A DNA stretch of 58,469 nt from Alphaproteobacteria bacterium UBA2903 (GCA_002349565.1 DEDN01000016.1:8720-67188), one strand, 5' to 3'. Shown: positions 8,268-18,016, counted from the first letter of the stretch. Numbers and translations: made by a program. Notes: generated from the letters alone by a model not told the origin.

Positions 8268-9362
8268 TCAACACGTCGGTTTGTGGGACGGATTGACGTT
8301 TCTCAGGTTTTGCGGCTGGCTTGCCAAAGACGAGTTGAACTGCTGAGTCACCCGAACGAACGTCGTGCGTTTGCTCAGTTCTTTCAACATTCTGGCGCCG
8401 ACGTAAGTGCAGGTTGAACGCACGCCGCCCAAAATTTCTTTGACCGTGTTTTCCAACGCGCCCTTGTATTCCACCAAAACGGTGCGTCCTTCGCTGGCGC
8501 GGTAATCCGCCACGCCGCCCGCGTATTTTTCCATCGCGGTATCCGAACTCATCCCGTAGAAGCGGCGGTATTTTTTGCCCGTGGCTTCGTCAACGACCAA
8601 ATCGCCGCCCGATTCGTCGTGTCCCGCGAACATACCGCCCAACATCACGAAATCCGCGCCCGCGCCGAACGCTTTGGACACGTCGCCCGGACAAGTGCAG
8701 CCGCCGTCGCCGATAATCAATCCGCCCAATCCGTGCGCCGCGTCGGCACATTCGATAATCGCGGACAGCTGCGGATAGCCGACGCCCGTCTGAATACGCG
8801 TCGTGCAAACCGACCCCGGACCGATGCCGACTTTGACAATATCGGCACCCGACAAAATCAGTTCTTCGGTCATTTCGCCCGTGACAACGTTGCCCGCGAT
8901 AATCGTCATTTTCGGAAAGTTTTCGCGGACTTTGCGCACATATTCGACAAAGTGCTGGGAATACCCGTTCGCGACGTCGATGCAAATGAATTTAATCGCG
9001 GGGTTTTCGCCGCAAATGCGGAACAGGCGTTCGTAATCCTTGTCCGAAGTCCCCGACGTGATGGCAAGGTAATTATAGTCTTCGGCGGGGGTTTTGGCGT
9101 TGAATGCGCTCCATTCCTCTTTGGTGTAGTGTTTCTGAATACAGGTGAACATCCGGAACTGTTTAAGGACGTTAAAGACCTCGAACCGCCCGACGGTATC
9201 CATGTTCGCCGCCATGATAGGCACGCCCGTCCACGTCGCCTTGGAGTTTCTGAACGTAAAGGTACGGTTCAGATCAACCTCGGAACGCGAACGCAAAGTA
9301 CTGCGCTTCGGGCGGAACAGCACGTCCTTGAAATCCAGTTTCATATCTTCTTCTATTCTCAT
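8268..9362 (-). CDS. guaC: GMP reductase
   Basis: A 364-residue enzyme converting GMP to IMP with NADPH and releasing ammonia, part of purine salvage. It follows E. coli GuaC closely from the first residues (MRIEEDMKLDFKDVL). The catalytic cysteine is C186 in GIGPGSVCTTR, with GDGGCTCPGDV and FYGMSS motifs further on. The C-terminus carries about 17 additional residues (from LASQPQ) not seen in the E. coli enzyme. AGGAG stands 7 bases before the ATG. It is followed by the phosphotransferase gene in the same direction. Confidence 0.95.
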   Translation of the reverse strand: MRIEEDMKLDFKDVLFRPKRSTLRSRSEVDLNRTFTFRNSKATWTGVPIMAANMDTVGRFEVFNVLKQFRMFTCIQKHYTKEEWSAFNAKTPAEDYNYLAITSGTSDKDYERLFRICGENPAIKFICIDVANGYSQHFVEYVRKVRENFPKMTIIAGNVVTGEMTEELILSGADIVKVGIGPGSVCTTRIQTGVGYPQLSAIIECADAAHGLGGLIIGDGGCTCPGDVSKAFGAGADFVMLGGMFAGHDESGGDLVVDEATGKKYRRFYGMSSDTAMEKYAGGVADYRASEGRTVLVEYKGALENTVKEILGGVRSTCTYVGARMLKELSKRTTFVRVTQQFNSSLASQPQNLRNVNPSHKPTC

Positions 9363-9389
9363 TTCATTCTCCTAAAACGAGGGTGGGCT

Positions 9390-10304
9390 TTAAATATTGT
9401 GATAACACCATTCGGGGTGTTTTTCGTTCAGTCCCGCCGGATCTTGGTGAATCAAGACGTCGGCGTTCGGAAAAGCGTTCATCAGCCGCGCTTCGACCGT
9501 ATCGGCGACGGCGTGCGCTTTTGCCAAAGTGAATTCGGGGTTCAGCTCCAAATGTAACTGGATGAACCATTTTGCCCCCGACGCGCGGGTGCGCAAATCG
9601 TGCAGTCCGTCGACTTCGGGGGTTGTCAAAACAACGTTTGCGATTTTTTGTTTTTCTTCCCGCGGCAATTCGGCGTCGGTCAGCTGAATCAGCGCCGTTT
9701 TGATGATTTTCCAAGCACTGAACAGCAAATACCCCGCTATTCCCAGCGCAAAAATCGGGTCGGCGTAATCAAAGTGCCAGTACGCGCCGATGAACAGCGA
9801 CGCCATCACGCTCAGATTCATCAGAATATCGCCCGCATAGTGGGCGTAGTCGGCGGCAATGGCGACGGATTTCGTTTTGCGGATGACATAACGCTGAAAC
9901 ACTATCAAAGCAAAAGTCAGCACCACGGAAACGCCCATGGCGAGTATGCCGACATCCGCGTTTTCCAGCGCGCGCGGACGCAACAAAGAACGGATGCTTT
10001 GGAATGTCAGCAAAACAGCCGATCCCGCGATAAACGCCGCCTGAGCGACCGCCGCCAGCGGTTCGACTTTGCCGTGACCGAAGCGATGCTTGGAATCGGC
10101 GGGGGTTAAAGATTCCCGAACCGCCCAGAAATTCAAAAACGACGCGCACGCGTCCAAAGACGAATCGATAAGGCTGGACAGCAACGCGACGGAATCCGTC
10201 ATTGCCGACGCAAACACCTTGACAACAATCAAAATGACGGCAACCCCGACGGAAGCGGCGGAAGCGGCTTTCATCAAAAACGCCGTCGAATTGCTTTCAG
10301 ACAC
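9390..10304 (-). CDS. Cation diffusion facilitator (CDF) metal efflux transporter, FieF-like
   Basis: A 304-residue inner-membrane antiporter exporting divalent metals such as Zn or Fe. The N-terminal half has six transmembrane segments with the metal-site pairs D-x3-D (LIDSSLDACAS) and H-x3-D (ADYAHYAGDILMN), the tetrahedral site of FieF/YiiP. A cytoplasmic domain of about 90 residues follows (LPREEKQKIANVV, VHxD-like HQDP near the end). The start is GTG with AAGG upstream. A possible -10 (TATAGT, 10347-10342 minus) lies upstream. Metal specificity cannot be assigned. Confidence 0.9.
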   Translation of the reverse strand: MSESNSTAFLMKAASAASVGVAVILIVVKVFASAMTDSVALLSSLIDSSLDACASFLNFWAVRESLTPADSKHRFGHGKVEPLAAVAQAAFIAGSAVLLTFQSIRSLLRPRALENADVGILAMGVSVVLTFALIVFQRYVIRKTKSVAIAADYAHYAGDILMNLSVMASLFIGAYWHFDYADPIFALGIAGYLLFSAWKIIKTALIQLTDAELPREEKQKIANVVLTTPEVDGLHDLRTRASGAKWFIQLHLELNPEFTLAKAHAVADTVEARLMNAFPNADVLIHQDPAGLNEKHPEWCYHNI

Positions 10305-10410
10305 GATTAACCAGCCTTTTAAAAATCAGCAAAACGGGGATACTATACCAAACAACGCCCTTTAAAGAAAAGACATTCTTAAAAAAAGTTGAAAAATCCC
10401 GTTTAACGCC

Positions 10411-10439
10411 TTGCGCGAAGGGCGCGGGTGTCTTATTTT
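10411..10439 (+). promoter_or_regulatory. Promoter upstream of the J-domain protein gene
   Basis: TTGCGC (10411-10416) and TATTTT (10434-10439) are spaced by 17 bases, about 45 bases before the start codon. A nine-codon reading frame (10471-10500) begins upstream and overlaps the true start; it may be fortuitous. No clear heat-shock sigma motif was seen. Confidence 0.45.
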
Positions 10440-10483
10440 GGAAAGCGGATATTTTTTAACTGATTTGTTTATGGCGAAAAACA

Positions 10484-11449
10484 ATGGCGAATCCTTATAG
10501 CGTATTGGGTGTCGACAAAACCGCTTCGGCGGACGAAATCAAGCAGGCGTACCGCAAACTGGCGCGCAAAATGCACCCCGATTTGAATCCGAACGACCCG
10601 AAGGCGGAGGACAAGTTCAAGGAAATCAGCGCGGCTTACGACATTTTGTCCGACGCCGAAAAACGCCGTCGGTTCGACGCGGGCGAAATCGACGAAAACG
10701 GCAAAGAACGCGCGGGCTTCGGCTTTAATCCGAACGCGTACGCCAACCGCGGACAGGCGGGCGGCGGATTTGGCGGATTCGACTTTAATTTCGGCGCGGG
10801 GCAAGCGGGCGGACGCAAACGGTCGGGCTTCGATTTCTTCAGCGACATGTTCGGCGGCGGACAGGCGGACGGCGAGGACATTTTTGCCAACATGCGCCGC
10901 GGGCGGTCGACGAAAATCCCCGGCGAAAACGTCAATTACGACTTGACCGTTTCGTTTTTGGAAGCCGCGCTCGGCAAAGAAAAAGAAATCATCATGCCCA
11001 ACGGCAAGCGTCTGAACGTCAAAATCCCCGCGGGGTCGGAGGATAAAACCGTCCTGCGTCTGAAAGGACAAGGGGAAGCGGGAACGGGCGGCGCGCCGAA
11101 CGGCGACGCTTTGATTCATATCTTTGTCCAGCCTCATCCGTACTTTACGCGCAGCGGCAACAACGTGCAGCTGGAAGCTCCGATTACCCTCAAAGAAGCC
11201 GTTTTGGGCGGGAAAATCACCATTCCGACGCTGGAAGGGCAAGTCGCCCTTTCCGTCCCCGCGAATTCCAACACGGGAACGACTCTGCGTTTGCGCGGCA
11301 AAGGCATCAAAGCCAAATCGGGAACGGGCGATTTGCTGGTCAAACTGGTCGTCACCCTGCCCGACGGTCCCGACGCGGATTTGACCGCTTTTATGAAGAA
11401 ATGGAACCCGTCGGGGATTGACCCGCGTAAAAAAGCGGGACTGATTTAA
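10484..11449 (+). CDS. J-domain co-chaperone, CbpA/type II DnaJ-like
   Basis: A 321-residue Hsp40. The J domain covers residues 1-66 with the HPD motif (KMHPDLNP) that stimulates Hsp70 ATPase. A Gly/Phe-rich linker follows (about 77-130: GGGFGGFDFNF, FFSDMFGGG). There is no CxxCxGxG zinc-finger region, and the rest is the two beta-barrel substrate-binding domains (VNYDLTVSFLEAALG, GLI at the end). This separates it from true DnaJ. It is a single-gene unit closed by a strong terminator at 11455. Confidence 0.9.
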   Translation: MANPYSVLGVDKTASADEIKQAYRKLARKMHPDLNPNDPKAEDKFKEISAAYDILSDAEKRRRFDAGEIDENGKERAGFGFNPNAYANRGQAGGGFGGFDFNFGAGQAGGRKRSGFDFFSDMFGGGQADGEDIFANMRRGRSTKIPGENVNYDLTVSFLEAALGKEKEIIMPNGKRLNVKIPAGSEDKTVLRLKGQGEAGTGGAPNGDALIHIFVQPHPYFTRSGNNVQLEAPITLKEAVLGGKITIPTLEGQVALSVPANSNTGTTLRLRGKGIKAKSGTGDLLVKLVVTLPDGPDADLTAFMKKWNPSGIDPRKKAGLI

Positions 11450-11454
11450 CGTTT

Positions 11455-11490
11455 AAAAGCTCTTTTTCATCAAAAGAGCTTTTTTATTTT
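11455..11490 (+). terminator. Intrinsic terminator after the J-protein gene
   Basis: A 12-bp stem (AAAAGCTCTTTT at 11455-11466 pairing with 11472-11483) with a five-base loop is followed by a T-rich tract. It ends transcription before fabI. Confidence 0.9.
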
Positions 11491-11548
11491 TTTGTTTTGT
11501 GCTATTCAAAAGTATATTTTTCAATCAATCGAATGATAGAGGTGTAAA

Positions 11549-12385
11549 ATGGCAGGATTGATGGAAGGCAAAAAGGGGTTGATTTTAGGGTTGGCTAACG
11601 ACAAATCCATCGCTTGGGGAATTGCGACGGCTTTGCATCAACAGGGCGCGAAACTGGCGTTCACCTATCAGGGTGAAGCGTTGGAAAAACGCGTTCGTCC
11701 TTTGGCGGCTTCCTTGGGCGAAGACTTGGTTCTGCCGTGCGATGTGACCAAATCCGAAACGCTGGACGCGTTGTTCGCCGAAATCAAAAAGCAGTGGGGA
11801 AGCTTGGATTTCGTTGTTCACGCCGTCGCGTTTTCCGACAAAAACGAACTGAAAGGCCGCTATTGCGACACGACGCTGCAGAACTTTTTGAACACAATGC
11901 ACATTTCTTGCTATTCATTCACGGACGTCTGCCGCCGCGCCGCCGAAATCGCCAATCCGGGCGCCAGCTTTGTCACCATGACCTACTTCGGTTCGGAAAA
12001 AGTTCTGCCGAACTACAACGTCATGGGCGTCGCCAAAGCCGCTTTGGAAGCGTCCGTCATGTATCTGGCGCGCGATTTGGGTCAGCAGAACATTCGCGTC
12101 AACGCCGTTTCCGCAGGTCCGATTAAGACTTTGGCGGCGTCGGGCGTGGGCGATTTCCGCGTCATTTTGAACTGGAACGAATACAACGCCCCCTTGATGC
12201 GCAACGTCACCATCGAAGACGTGGGCAAATCCGCCGTTTACCTGCTCAGCGATCTGGCAAGCGGAGTTACGGGCGAAACCGTTCACGTTGACTGCGGCTA
12301 CAACAAAGTCGGCATGCTCAACATCGACAGCGCGCCGCAGCTGGCGGACATGCTGACCGCTTTCGCGCACAAAGGCGAAAACTGA
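11549..12385 (+). CDS. fabI: Enoyl-[acyl-carrier-protein] reductase (NADH)
   Basis: A 278-residue short-chain dehydrogenase-fold enzyme catalysing the last reduction of each fatty-acid elongation round. The glycine-rich cofactor motif is GLANDKSIAWGIA. The active-site pair is Y156 and K163 (YNVMGVAKAA), with Y146 upstream, matching FabI. The start has GAGGTG six bases before ATG. It is followed by aroC two bases after its stop, so both are in one operon. FabI is the known target of triclosan-type inhibitors; sensitivity cannot be judged here. Confidence 0.95.
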   Translation: MAGLMEGKKGLILGLANDKSIAWGIATALHQQGAKLAFTYQGEALEKRVRPLAASLGEDLVLPCDVTKSETLDALFAEIKKQWGSLDFVVHAVAFSDKNELKGRYCDTTLQNFLNTMHISCYSFTDVCRRAAEIANPGASFVTMTYFGSEKVLPNYNVMGVAKAALEASVMYLARDLGQQNIRVNAVSAGPIKTLAASGVGDFRVILNWNEYNAPLMRNVTIEDVGKSAVYLLSDLASGVTGETVHVDCGYNKVGMLNIDSAPQLADMLTAFAHKGEN

Positions 12386-12387
12386 TT

Positions 12388-13413
12388 ATGGCGGGGAACG
12401 GATTCGGGACACTGTACCGCTTTACGACGTTCGGCGAAAGCCACGGCAAAGCCATCGGTTGTGTCATCGACGGCGTTCCCCCGCAAATCCCTTTGACCGA
12501 ATCCGACATTCAGCCCGCGCTTGACCGCCGCAAACCGGGGCAAAGCACCTTGACGACGGCGCGCAGGGAATCGGATACGGTCGAAATTTTGTCGGGAACT
12601 TTCAACGGGCTGACGACGGGAACGCCGATAGCCCTTTTGATTAAAAACGCTGACCAACATTCCGCGGATTACGCCGAAATCGCCGACAAATTCAGACCCG
12701 CGCATGCGGACGTTTCCTATTTTCTGAAATACGGCATTCGCGACTGGCGGGGCGGCGGACGGGCTTCCGCGCGGGAAACGGCAATGCGCGTCGCGGCGGG
12801 GGCGGTCGCCGAAAAAGCTTTCAAACATCTGTATGACAAGCCCCTTTCCGTCACAGGAAAGCCGGTTCAAATCGGAACGGAAACCGATCCCGCCCGATTC
12901 AAAGCCGTGATTGAACAAGCGATTGCGGCGCAAAACTCGGTCGGCGGCATCATAGAACTGACGGCAAGCGGCTTTCCCGCGGGATTGGGCGAACCCGTTT
13001 ACGACAAACTGGACGCCGATTTGGCAAAAGCGCTGATGAGCATCAACGCCGTCAAAGGTGTCGAAATCGGCGACGGCTTTGCCTGCGCCGCTTTGACGGG
13101 ATTGGAAAACGCCGATGAAATGCGGACAAATCCCGACGCTCCGAACAGCATTTCTTTTTCATCCAACCATGCGGGCGGCATTTTGGGCGGCATATCGACG
13201 GGACAGGACATCATCGCCCGCATCGCCGTCAAACCCACACCGTCCGTCGGCTTGCCGCTGAAAACGGTTGACAAATCATTGCAAAACGTTTCAATTCAGA
13301 CAAACGGACGGCACGACCCGTGCGTTGCTTTACGTGCCGTTCCCGTCGCCGAAGCAATGGTGTGGTGCGTTCTGTTCGACCATTTTTTGCAAATGAGGGC
13401 GTTATCCGCCTGA
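12388..13413 (+). CDS. aroC: Chorismate synthase
   Basis: A 341-residue enzyme that makes chorismate from EPSP with reduced FMN, the final step of the shikimate pathway. Signature segments are GESHGKAIGCVIDGVPP near the start, SFSSNHAGGILGGISTGQDI in the middle, and the C-terminal HDPCVALRAVPVAEAM. It lies directly after fabI. aroA of the same pathway is at 34356 in this window. Confidence 0.95.
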   Translation: MAGNGFGTLYRFTTFGESHGKAIGCVIDGVPPQIPLTESDIQPALDRRKPGQSTLTTARRESDTVEILSGTFNGLTTGTPIALLIKNADQHSADYAEIADKFRPAHADVSYFLKYGIRDWRGGGRASARETAMRVAAGAVAEKAFKHLYDKPLSVTGKPVQIGTETDPARFKAVIEQAIAAQNSVGGIIELTASGFPAGLGEPVYDKLDADLAKALMSINAVKGVEIGDGFACAALTGLENADEMRTNPDAPNSISFSSNHAGGILGGISTGQDIIARIAVKPTPSVGLPLKTVDKSLQNVSIQTNGRHDPCVALRAVPVAEAMVWCVLFDHFLQMRALSA

Positions 13414-13432
13414 CAATCAAAGGGGGCGCGCC

Positions 13433-15184
13433 ATGGCGTTGAATTTCGTTTACGAAAACAAAAAATCCGTTTTTTCCCGCATAGCGGCGGTTTTGAATTA
13501 TTTTTTCTGCATTATCGGCATTTTTGTCTGTCTGGCGGCGGCTTTCGTCCTGATACACAGGGAAACCCCTCAGCCGTTCAAAGCAAACACCGCTCTGCGG
13601 CTGACGTTCGACACGGGATTGTCCGAAGACCGCCCGTCCGATTTGGCGGGCGCGCTGACGTTCGGCAATCCGCCGACCGTCGCGGACGTTGTTCTGGGGC
13701 TGCATCGCGCGGCGCAAGACCCGAAAATCACCGCGCTTATCGGATACCTGCCGTCGGTTGATTTGAGCTTGGCGCAAATTCAAGAAATTCGCGACGCCGT
13801 TATCGCTTTCGGCGCAACAGGCAAAGCAACCGTTGTTTTCGCCCCGTCGTTCGGAGAATTGGGGGGCGGATTGGGGGCGTATTACCTTGCCACCGCCTTC
13901 AAAGAAATCCGCATGCAGCCGACGGGGGAAGTCGGCGTTGCGGGCATATCGGTCGAATCGCCCTATTTCCGCAAAGCGTTGGAAAAAATCGGCATTCATC
14001 CGTCGTTCGGCGCGCGCTACGAATACAAAACGGGGGCGGATTCGCTGACCGCCGAAAAAATGTCGGCTGCGGAACGCGAAAACATGAAATCGCTGATTGA
14101 CGGCTTTTTGACCCAAGCCGCCGCGGACATCGGCAAAGCCCGCATCATCCCCGCCGACAAAATGAAAAAGATTCTGACGGACGGACCGTATTTCGCCGAC
14201 GAAGCCCTGAAGCTGCGATTGATTGACAAAGCGGACTACGTTGACGGGCTGGAAGATGAAATCCGCGAAAAATACGATGAAACCGTCGACTTCTTCGATT
14301 ACGCTTATGCAACCGAACCGCATCCGTCGGCAAAAGACGACGTGTTCGCCCTCATCCCCGCCGTCGGCGCAATTCAAACGGGGGATTCCGTTTTCGGCGG
14401 CGGCGCGTACGCGTCGGTTTTGGGAACGTCGACTTTCAGCGACAATTTGCGGAACGCGGCGGATGACGAAACAGTCAAAGCGATTGTCGTGCGTTTGGAT
14501 TCGCCCGGGGGCGGCTACATTCCGTCCGATACGATGTGGCGCGAATTGAACTATGTCAAATCGGTCAAAAACAAGCCTGTTGTCTGCTCTATCGCAAGCA
14601 TGGCGGCGTCGGGCGGTTATTTTATGACCCTCGGGTGCGACGCGGTCTTTGCCGAACCGTCGGCAATCACAGGGTCCGTCGGCGTTTTCGGCGGAAAACT
14701 GGTGTTCAAGGATTTGCTGCAAAAGCTGAACATCGGCGTTTCGAACATCAATGTCGGAAAAAACGCGGGACTGTCCTCCGCCGCCAACGATTTTACACCC
14801 GAACAGCGCAAATTTTTCGAACAAAGTCTTGATCGTGTTTATAAAGACTTCACGGCAAAAGTCGCCGAACGCCGAAACTTCGATGCGAAAAAAATCGACG
14901 CGGTTGCGCGCGGACGCGTTTTTACGGGAATGCAGGCGGTCGAAAACGGACTGATCGACGGCATCGGCGGATTGACGCAAGCCCTTGAAAAAGCGGCGGA
15001 ACTCAGCGGGTTAAAGCATCCTTTGCCGCTGGTCGAATACCCGATACAGCCGACGCGTTTCGAAATGCTGTCTGATTTCCTGATGTCGGGAAAACTGAAA
15101 ACAGCAGGCGTCGTTCCCGCGTTCAAAGCGTGGGCGAAACGGGACTTTCGCGTATTTTTCAATGGTTTTTCAATTGAAAAATAA
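13433..15184 (+). CDS. sppA: Signal peptide peptidase SppA, long (67K) type
   Basis: A 583-residue membrane-anchored serine protease with an N-terminal transmembrane helix (about residues 18-41) and two tandem S49 domains. The catalytic lysine is in YEYKTGADSLT (K199) and the nucleophile is S393 in SMAASGGYFM, a Ser-Lys dyad as in E. coli SppA. It degrades cleaved signal peptides in the inner membrane. GGGGGC precedes the ATG. It follows aroC by 19 bases. Confidence 0.93.
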   Translation: MALNFVYENKKSVFSRIAAVLNYFFCIIGIFVCLAAAFVLIHRETPQPFKANTALRLTFDTGLSEDRPSDLAGALTFGNPPTVADVVLGLHRAAQDPKITALIGYLPSVDLSLAQIQEIRDAVIAFGATGKATVVFAPSFGELGGGLGAYYLATAFKEIRMQPTGEVGVAGISVESPYFRKALEKIGIHPSFGARYEYKTGADSLTAEKMSAAERENMKSLIDGFLTQAAADIGKARIIPADKMKKILTDGPYFADEALKLRLIDKADYVDGLEDEIREKYDETVDFFDYAYATEPHPSAKDDVFALIPAVGAIQTGDSVFGGGAYASVLGTSTFSDNLRNAADDETVKAIVVRLDSPGGGYIPSDTMWRELNYVKSVKNKPVVCSIASMAASGGYFMTLGCDAVFAEPSAITGSVGVFGGKLVFKDLLQKLNIGVSNINVGKNAGLSSAANDFTPEQRKFFEQSLDRVYKDFTAKVAERRNFDAKKIDAVARGRVFTGMQAVENGLIDGIGGLTQALEKAAELSGLKHPLPLVEYPIQPTRFEMLSDFLMSGKLKTAGVVPAFKAWAKRDFRVFFNGFSIEK

Positions 15185-15246
15185 CGTTTTCTTTTGCCGT
15201 TTTTTGCGCTATCCTTAAGGATGATTTTTGCCAAAGGGGGCTTGCC

Positions 15247-15762
15247 ATGAAGATTTTATCCGCCGTTTTGCTGACGCTTTTGACCGCCTGCGCCGCCTCT
15301 GTTCCCGACGAAAAAACCGTCGTCCCCGCCCCGCAAGCCGCCGCCGAAAAACCAGCGCGCGTCGCCGATTACATGACCGCGCAGGAAACGGAAATCCGCG
15401 CGTTGGCGGCAAACCCCGCGTTCGGACTGAAACGGCGCAAAAACATTCTGATTGTCACGCTGACGGGCAACGCCGTATTCGCGCAAAACAGCTATCGCGT
15501 CGAAGAAGCTGCCGCCGAATTTTTAAAACAGCTGGCGGGCGTTCTGGCGGATTACGACAAAACCCGCGTCGGCATTTTCGCTTACACGAAAAACACGGGT
15601 AAAGCATCGACCAATCAAATCTTGTCCGACCGCCGCGCCGACGCCGTTTCCGCCGTGTTGGAAAACGCCGCGAAAATCGCGGACGTCCGCATTTGGGCGG
15701 AGGGTAAAGGCGTTTCCGACACCAACCGCGTCGATATCGTTTTAACGCCGACGTTTCGATGA
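15247..15762 (+). CDS. OmpA-like domain lipoprotein
   Basis: A 171-residue protein with a signal peptide and lipobox (LLTAC, Cys at 15), then an Ala/Pro-rich linker and a C-terminal domain resembling the OmpA peptidoglycan-binding fold. Supporting motifs are YRVEEAAAEFLKQLAGVLADY, LSDRRADAVSAVL and NRVDIVL. Such proteins usually tie the outer membrane to peptidoglycan. The stop overlaps the next lipoprotein gene by ATGA, so the pair is co-translated. Confidence 0.8.
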   Translation: MKILSAVLLTLLTACAASVPDEKTVVPAPQAAAEKPARVADYMTAQETEIRALAANPAFGLKRRKNILIVTLTGNAVFAQNSYRVEEAAAEFLKQLAGVLADYDKTRVGIFAYTKNTGKASTNQILSDRRADAVSAVLENAAKIADVRIWAEGKGVSDTNRVDIVLTPTFR

Positions 15763-16595
15763 AGATTCTGCTGTTTTGTCTGTCGTTTCTGCTGTCGGGC
15801 TGTTCGACTTTTCTGTTTTATCCGACCCGGGAATACGTCACGGACTTGACCGCCGTCGGCATTCCTGCGAAAAGCGTCGCGCTTGAAACCCCTGACGATA
15901 TCCGTCTAAGCGCGTGGTTCCTTCCCGCTTTCGACCCGAAAACAAAGACGGAAATGCCTGCAAAAGGCACAATTTTGTTTCTGCACGGCAATGCCGAAAA
16001 TATATCGACGCACATTTTGGGCGTTTTGTGGCTCAGTTTCGAAGGATACAATATTCTCGCCCTTGACTATCGAGGATTCGGACACTCGCAAGGCAGCCCG
16101 TCGCTCGGCGGCGCGGAAACCGACATTCAAACCGCTTTGCGCTGGCTGTTCGAAAATCAAACGGGCGACGTCTTTGTTTTGGGGCAAAGCATCGGCGGCG
16201 CGCTGGCTCTGTCCGCCGTTGACAAAAGCCCCGACAAGGACAAAATTTCCGCCTTGATCATTGACAGCGCGTTTTCAAGCACACACAAAATCGCGCGGGA
16301 AAAAATCGGCTCTTTGTGGATGTTTTGGGCGTTTCAATATCCGATTTCGTGGACGGTTGCGGAAAACAATCCGCTGAAGCACGCCAAACGTCTGACTTTG
16401 CCCAAGCTGTTCATCACCACAAAAACCGACAATATCGTCCCCCCGCCGCATACGCTGCGCTTGTACGAACAAGCCGCCGAACCGAAAAAGCTCGTTCTTG
16501 TCCCCGACGGCAAACACATTCAAGCGTTTAAAGACCCGACGGCGCGGCTTGCCGTTTTGGATTTTCTGGAACAATACGCCAAAGCGCCGAATTAA
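15759..16595 (+). CDS. Lipoprotein alpha/beta hydrolase (BEM46/YfhR-like)
   Basis: A 278-residue serine hydrolase with signal peptide and lipobox (LLSGC, Cys at 15). Motifs are FLHGNAEN (oxyanion region), LDYRGFGHSQG, the nucleophile GQSIGG and a C-terminal GKHIQAF histidine. It resembles the widespread BEM46/YfhR family, for which substrates are poorly known. It is translationally coupled to the OmpA-like lipoprotein and ends 4 bases inside the convergent der gene. It is the second lipoprotein hydrolase in the window, and the two are not close copies. Confidence 0.8.
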   Translation: MKILLFCLSFLLSGCSTFLFYPTREYVTDLTAVGIPAKSVALETPDDIRLSAWFLPAFDPKTKTEMPAKGTILFLHGNAENISTHILGVLWLSFEGYNILALDYRGFGHSQGSPSLGGAETDIQTALRWLFENQTGDVFVLGQSIGGALALSAVDKSPDKDKISALIIDSAFSSTHKIAREKIGSLWMFWAFQYPISWTVAENNPLKHAKRLTLPKLFITTKTDNIVPPPHTLRLYEQAAEPKKLVLVPDGKHIQAFKDPTARLAVLDFLEQYAKAPN

Positions 16596-18016
16596 CGGCG
16601 CTTTGCTTTGTTTTCATAGGGGTTGTTCGCCTTGCGCATCACAACGCGGACAGGCACGCCTTCGATTTTCAAATCCGTTGCCAGCCCTTTTATCAAATAA
16701 CGCAAATACGATTCGGGCAGTTTTTCGGGATTGCTGGAAAACAGCGCAAACGTCGGCGGACGGGTTTTGACCTGTGTGATGTATTTCAGCGGAATCGGAC
16801 GTTTTGTCGCGGACAAAGGCGGCGGCGTCACAGCCGTCATCGCAGACAGCCAGCGGTTCAGTTTGCCCGTCGAAATGCGGCTGTTCCACACATCGTACAC
16901 GGCGAAAACCGCTTTCATCAAATTATCCAATCCCTCGCCCGTTCGCGCGGAAACCGTTACCGTTTTAATGCCTTTGACTTGCGTCAGGGACGTTTCGATG
17001 CGTTCGTTCAAACGGTTCGTCGCGCCCTTTTTATCCTTGACCGTATCCCATTTGTTGACGGCGATAATCAAAGCACGCCCCTCGTCAATCACTTGGCGGG
17101 CGATGGTCAAATCCTGCTTGTCCAAAATGCCGTCGGCATCCAGAACCAGCACAACGACCTGCGCCAGAAAAGCCGCGCGTTTCGTATCCGCGGCGGACAG
17201 CTTTTCCAAAGCGTCGTCCACCTTGGCTGTGCGGCGCAGCCCCGCCGTGTCCGTCAGTCGCAGCTTGCGTCCCTTGTACGTCCAGTTAATCGAAATCGCG
17301 TCGCGCGTCAGCCCCGCCAAGGGTCCCGTCAGCATGCGGTCTTCGCCCAGCAAACGGTTGACCAAAGTCGATTTGCCCACGTTCGGACGCCCGACAATCG
17401 CAATATCGATAATGCGGTTTTCAATATTTTCTTCGGGAACGCTCTCGTCGTTCAAATCGATTTCTTCGTCTTTTTTCTTGCGGCGGGCTTTCTTTTCCTT
17501 GGGCGTTTCATCGTCTTCTCCCTCGGCTTTCGGCGGAACGATATAGGGGGAAAACGCTTCGAACAAATCACCCATGCCGATGCCGTGTTCGGCGGAAATC
17601 AAAACGGGTTCGCCAAATCCCAAAGCATAAAGCTCCTGCATCGGCTGTTCCCTGCCCTCGGCTTTGTTCGCGACCAGAATAACGGGTTTGTTGACGCGGC
17701 GCAAAGTCCGCCCCGTTTCCTTGTCCAACGGCGTCACACCCGCGCGCACGTCAACGATGAACGCAATCGCGTCCGCCTGCGCCAACGCTTTTTCGGTTTG
17801 TTTCCACATGGACGCCGCCAAAGCGCCGTTTTTTTCCAGCCCCGCCGTGTCGATCACGGTGAATGGATAGGAATAAAGCACGGCTTGCCCTTCGCGGCGG
17901 TCGCGGGTCACCCCCGGACGATCGTGTACAAGGGCTTTTTTACGTCCCGTCAATCGGTTGAACAACGTTGATTTGCCGACATTCGTCCTGCCGACCAGAG
18001 CTATCGTTCCCGTCAT
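16592..18016 (-). CDS. der: Ribosome biogenesis GTPase Der (EngA)
   Basis: A 474-residue protein with two tandem Era-like GTPase domains and a C-terminal KH-like domain, needed for 50S subunit assembly. The P-loops are GRTNVGKS (9-16) and GRPNVGKS in the second domain; the linker between them is acidic and lysine-rich. NKAE, DTAGL and NKWD motifs are visible. The C-terminal tail (NNPYENKAKRR) is basic, as usual. The ATG overlaps the bamB stop (ATGA) in the conserved yfgM-bamB-der order. Confidence 0.95.
   Translation of the reverse strand: MTGTIALVGRTNVGKSTLFNRLTGRKKALVHDRPGVTRDRREGQAVLYSYPFTVIDTAGLEKNGALAASMWKQTEKALAQADAIAFIVDVRAGVTPLDKETGRTLRRVNKPVILVANKAEGREQPMQELYALGFGEPVLISAEHGIGMGDLFEAFSPYIVPPKAEGEDDETPKEKKARRKKKDEEIDLNDESVPEENIENRIIDIAIVGRPNVGKSTLVNRLLGEDRMLTGPLAGLTRDAISINWTYKGRKLRLTDTAGLRRTAKVDDALEKLSAADTKRAAFLAQVVVLVLDADGILDKQDLTIARQVIDEGRALIIAVNKWDTVKDKKGATNRLNERIETSLTQVKGIKTVTVSARTGEGLDNLMKAVFAVYDVWNSRISTGKLNRWLSAMTAVTPPPLSATKRPIPLKYITQVKTRPPTFALFSSNPEKLPESYLRYLIKGLATDLKIEGVPVRVVMRKANNPYENKAKRR

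Noticed and set aside
13229..14980. A 583-codon minus-strand frame opposite sppA
   Set aside because: It mirrors sppA, is rich in Arg, Phe and Asp as expected for antisense of this GC-rich code, and has no domain or start signal.
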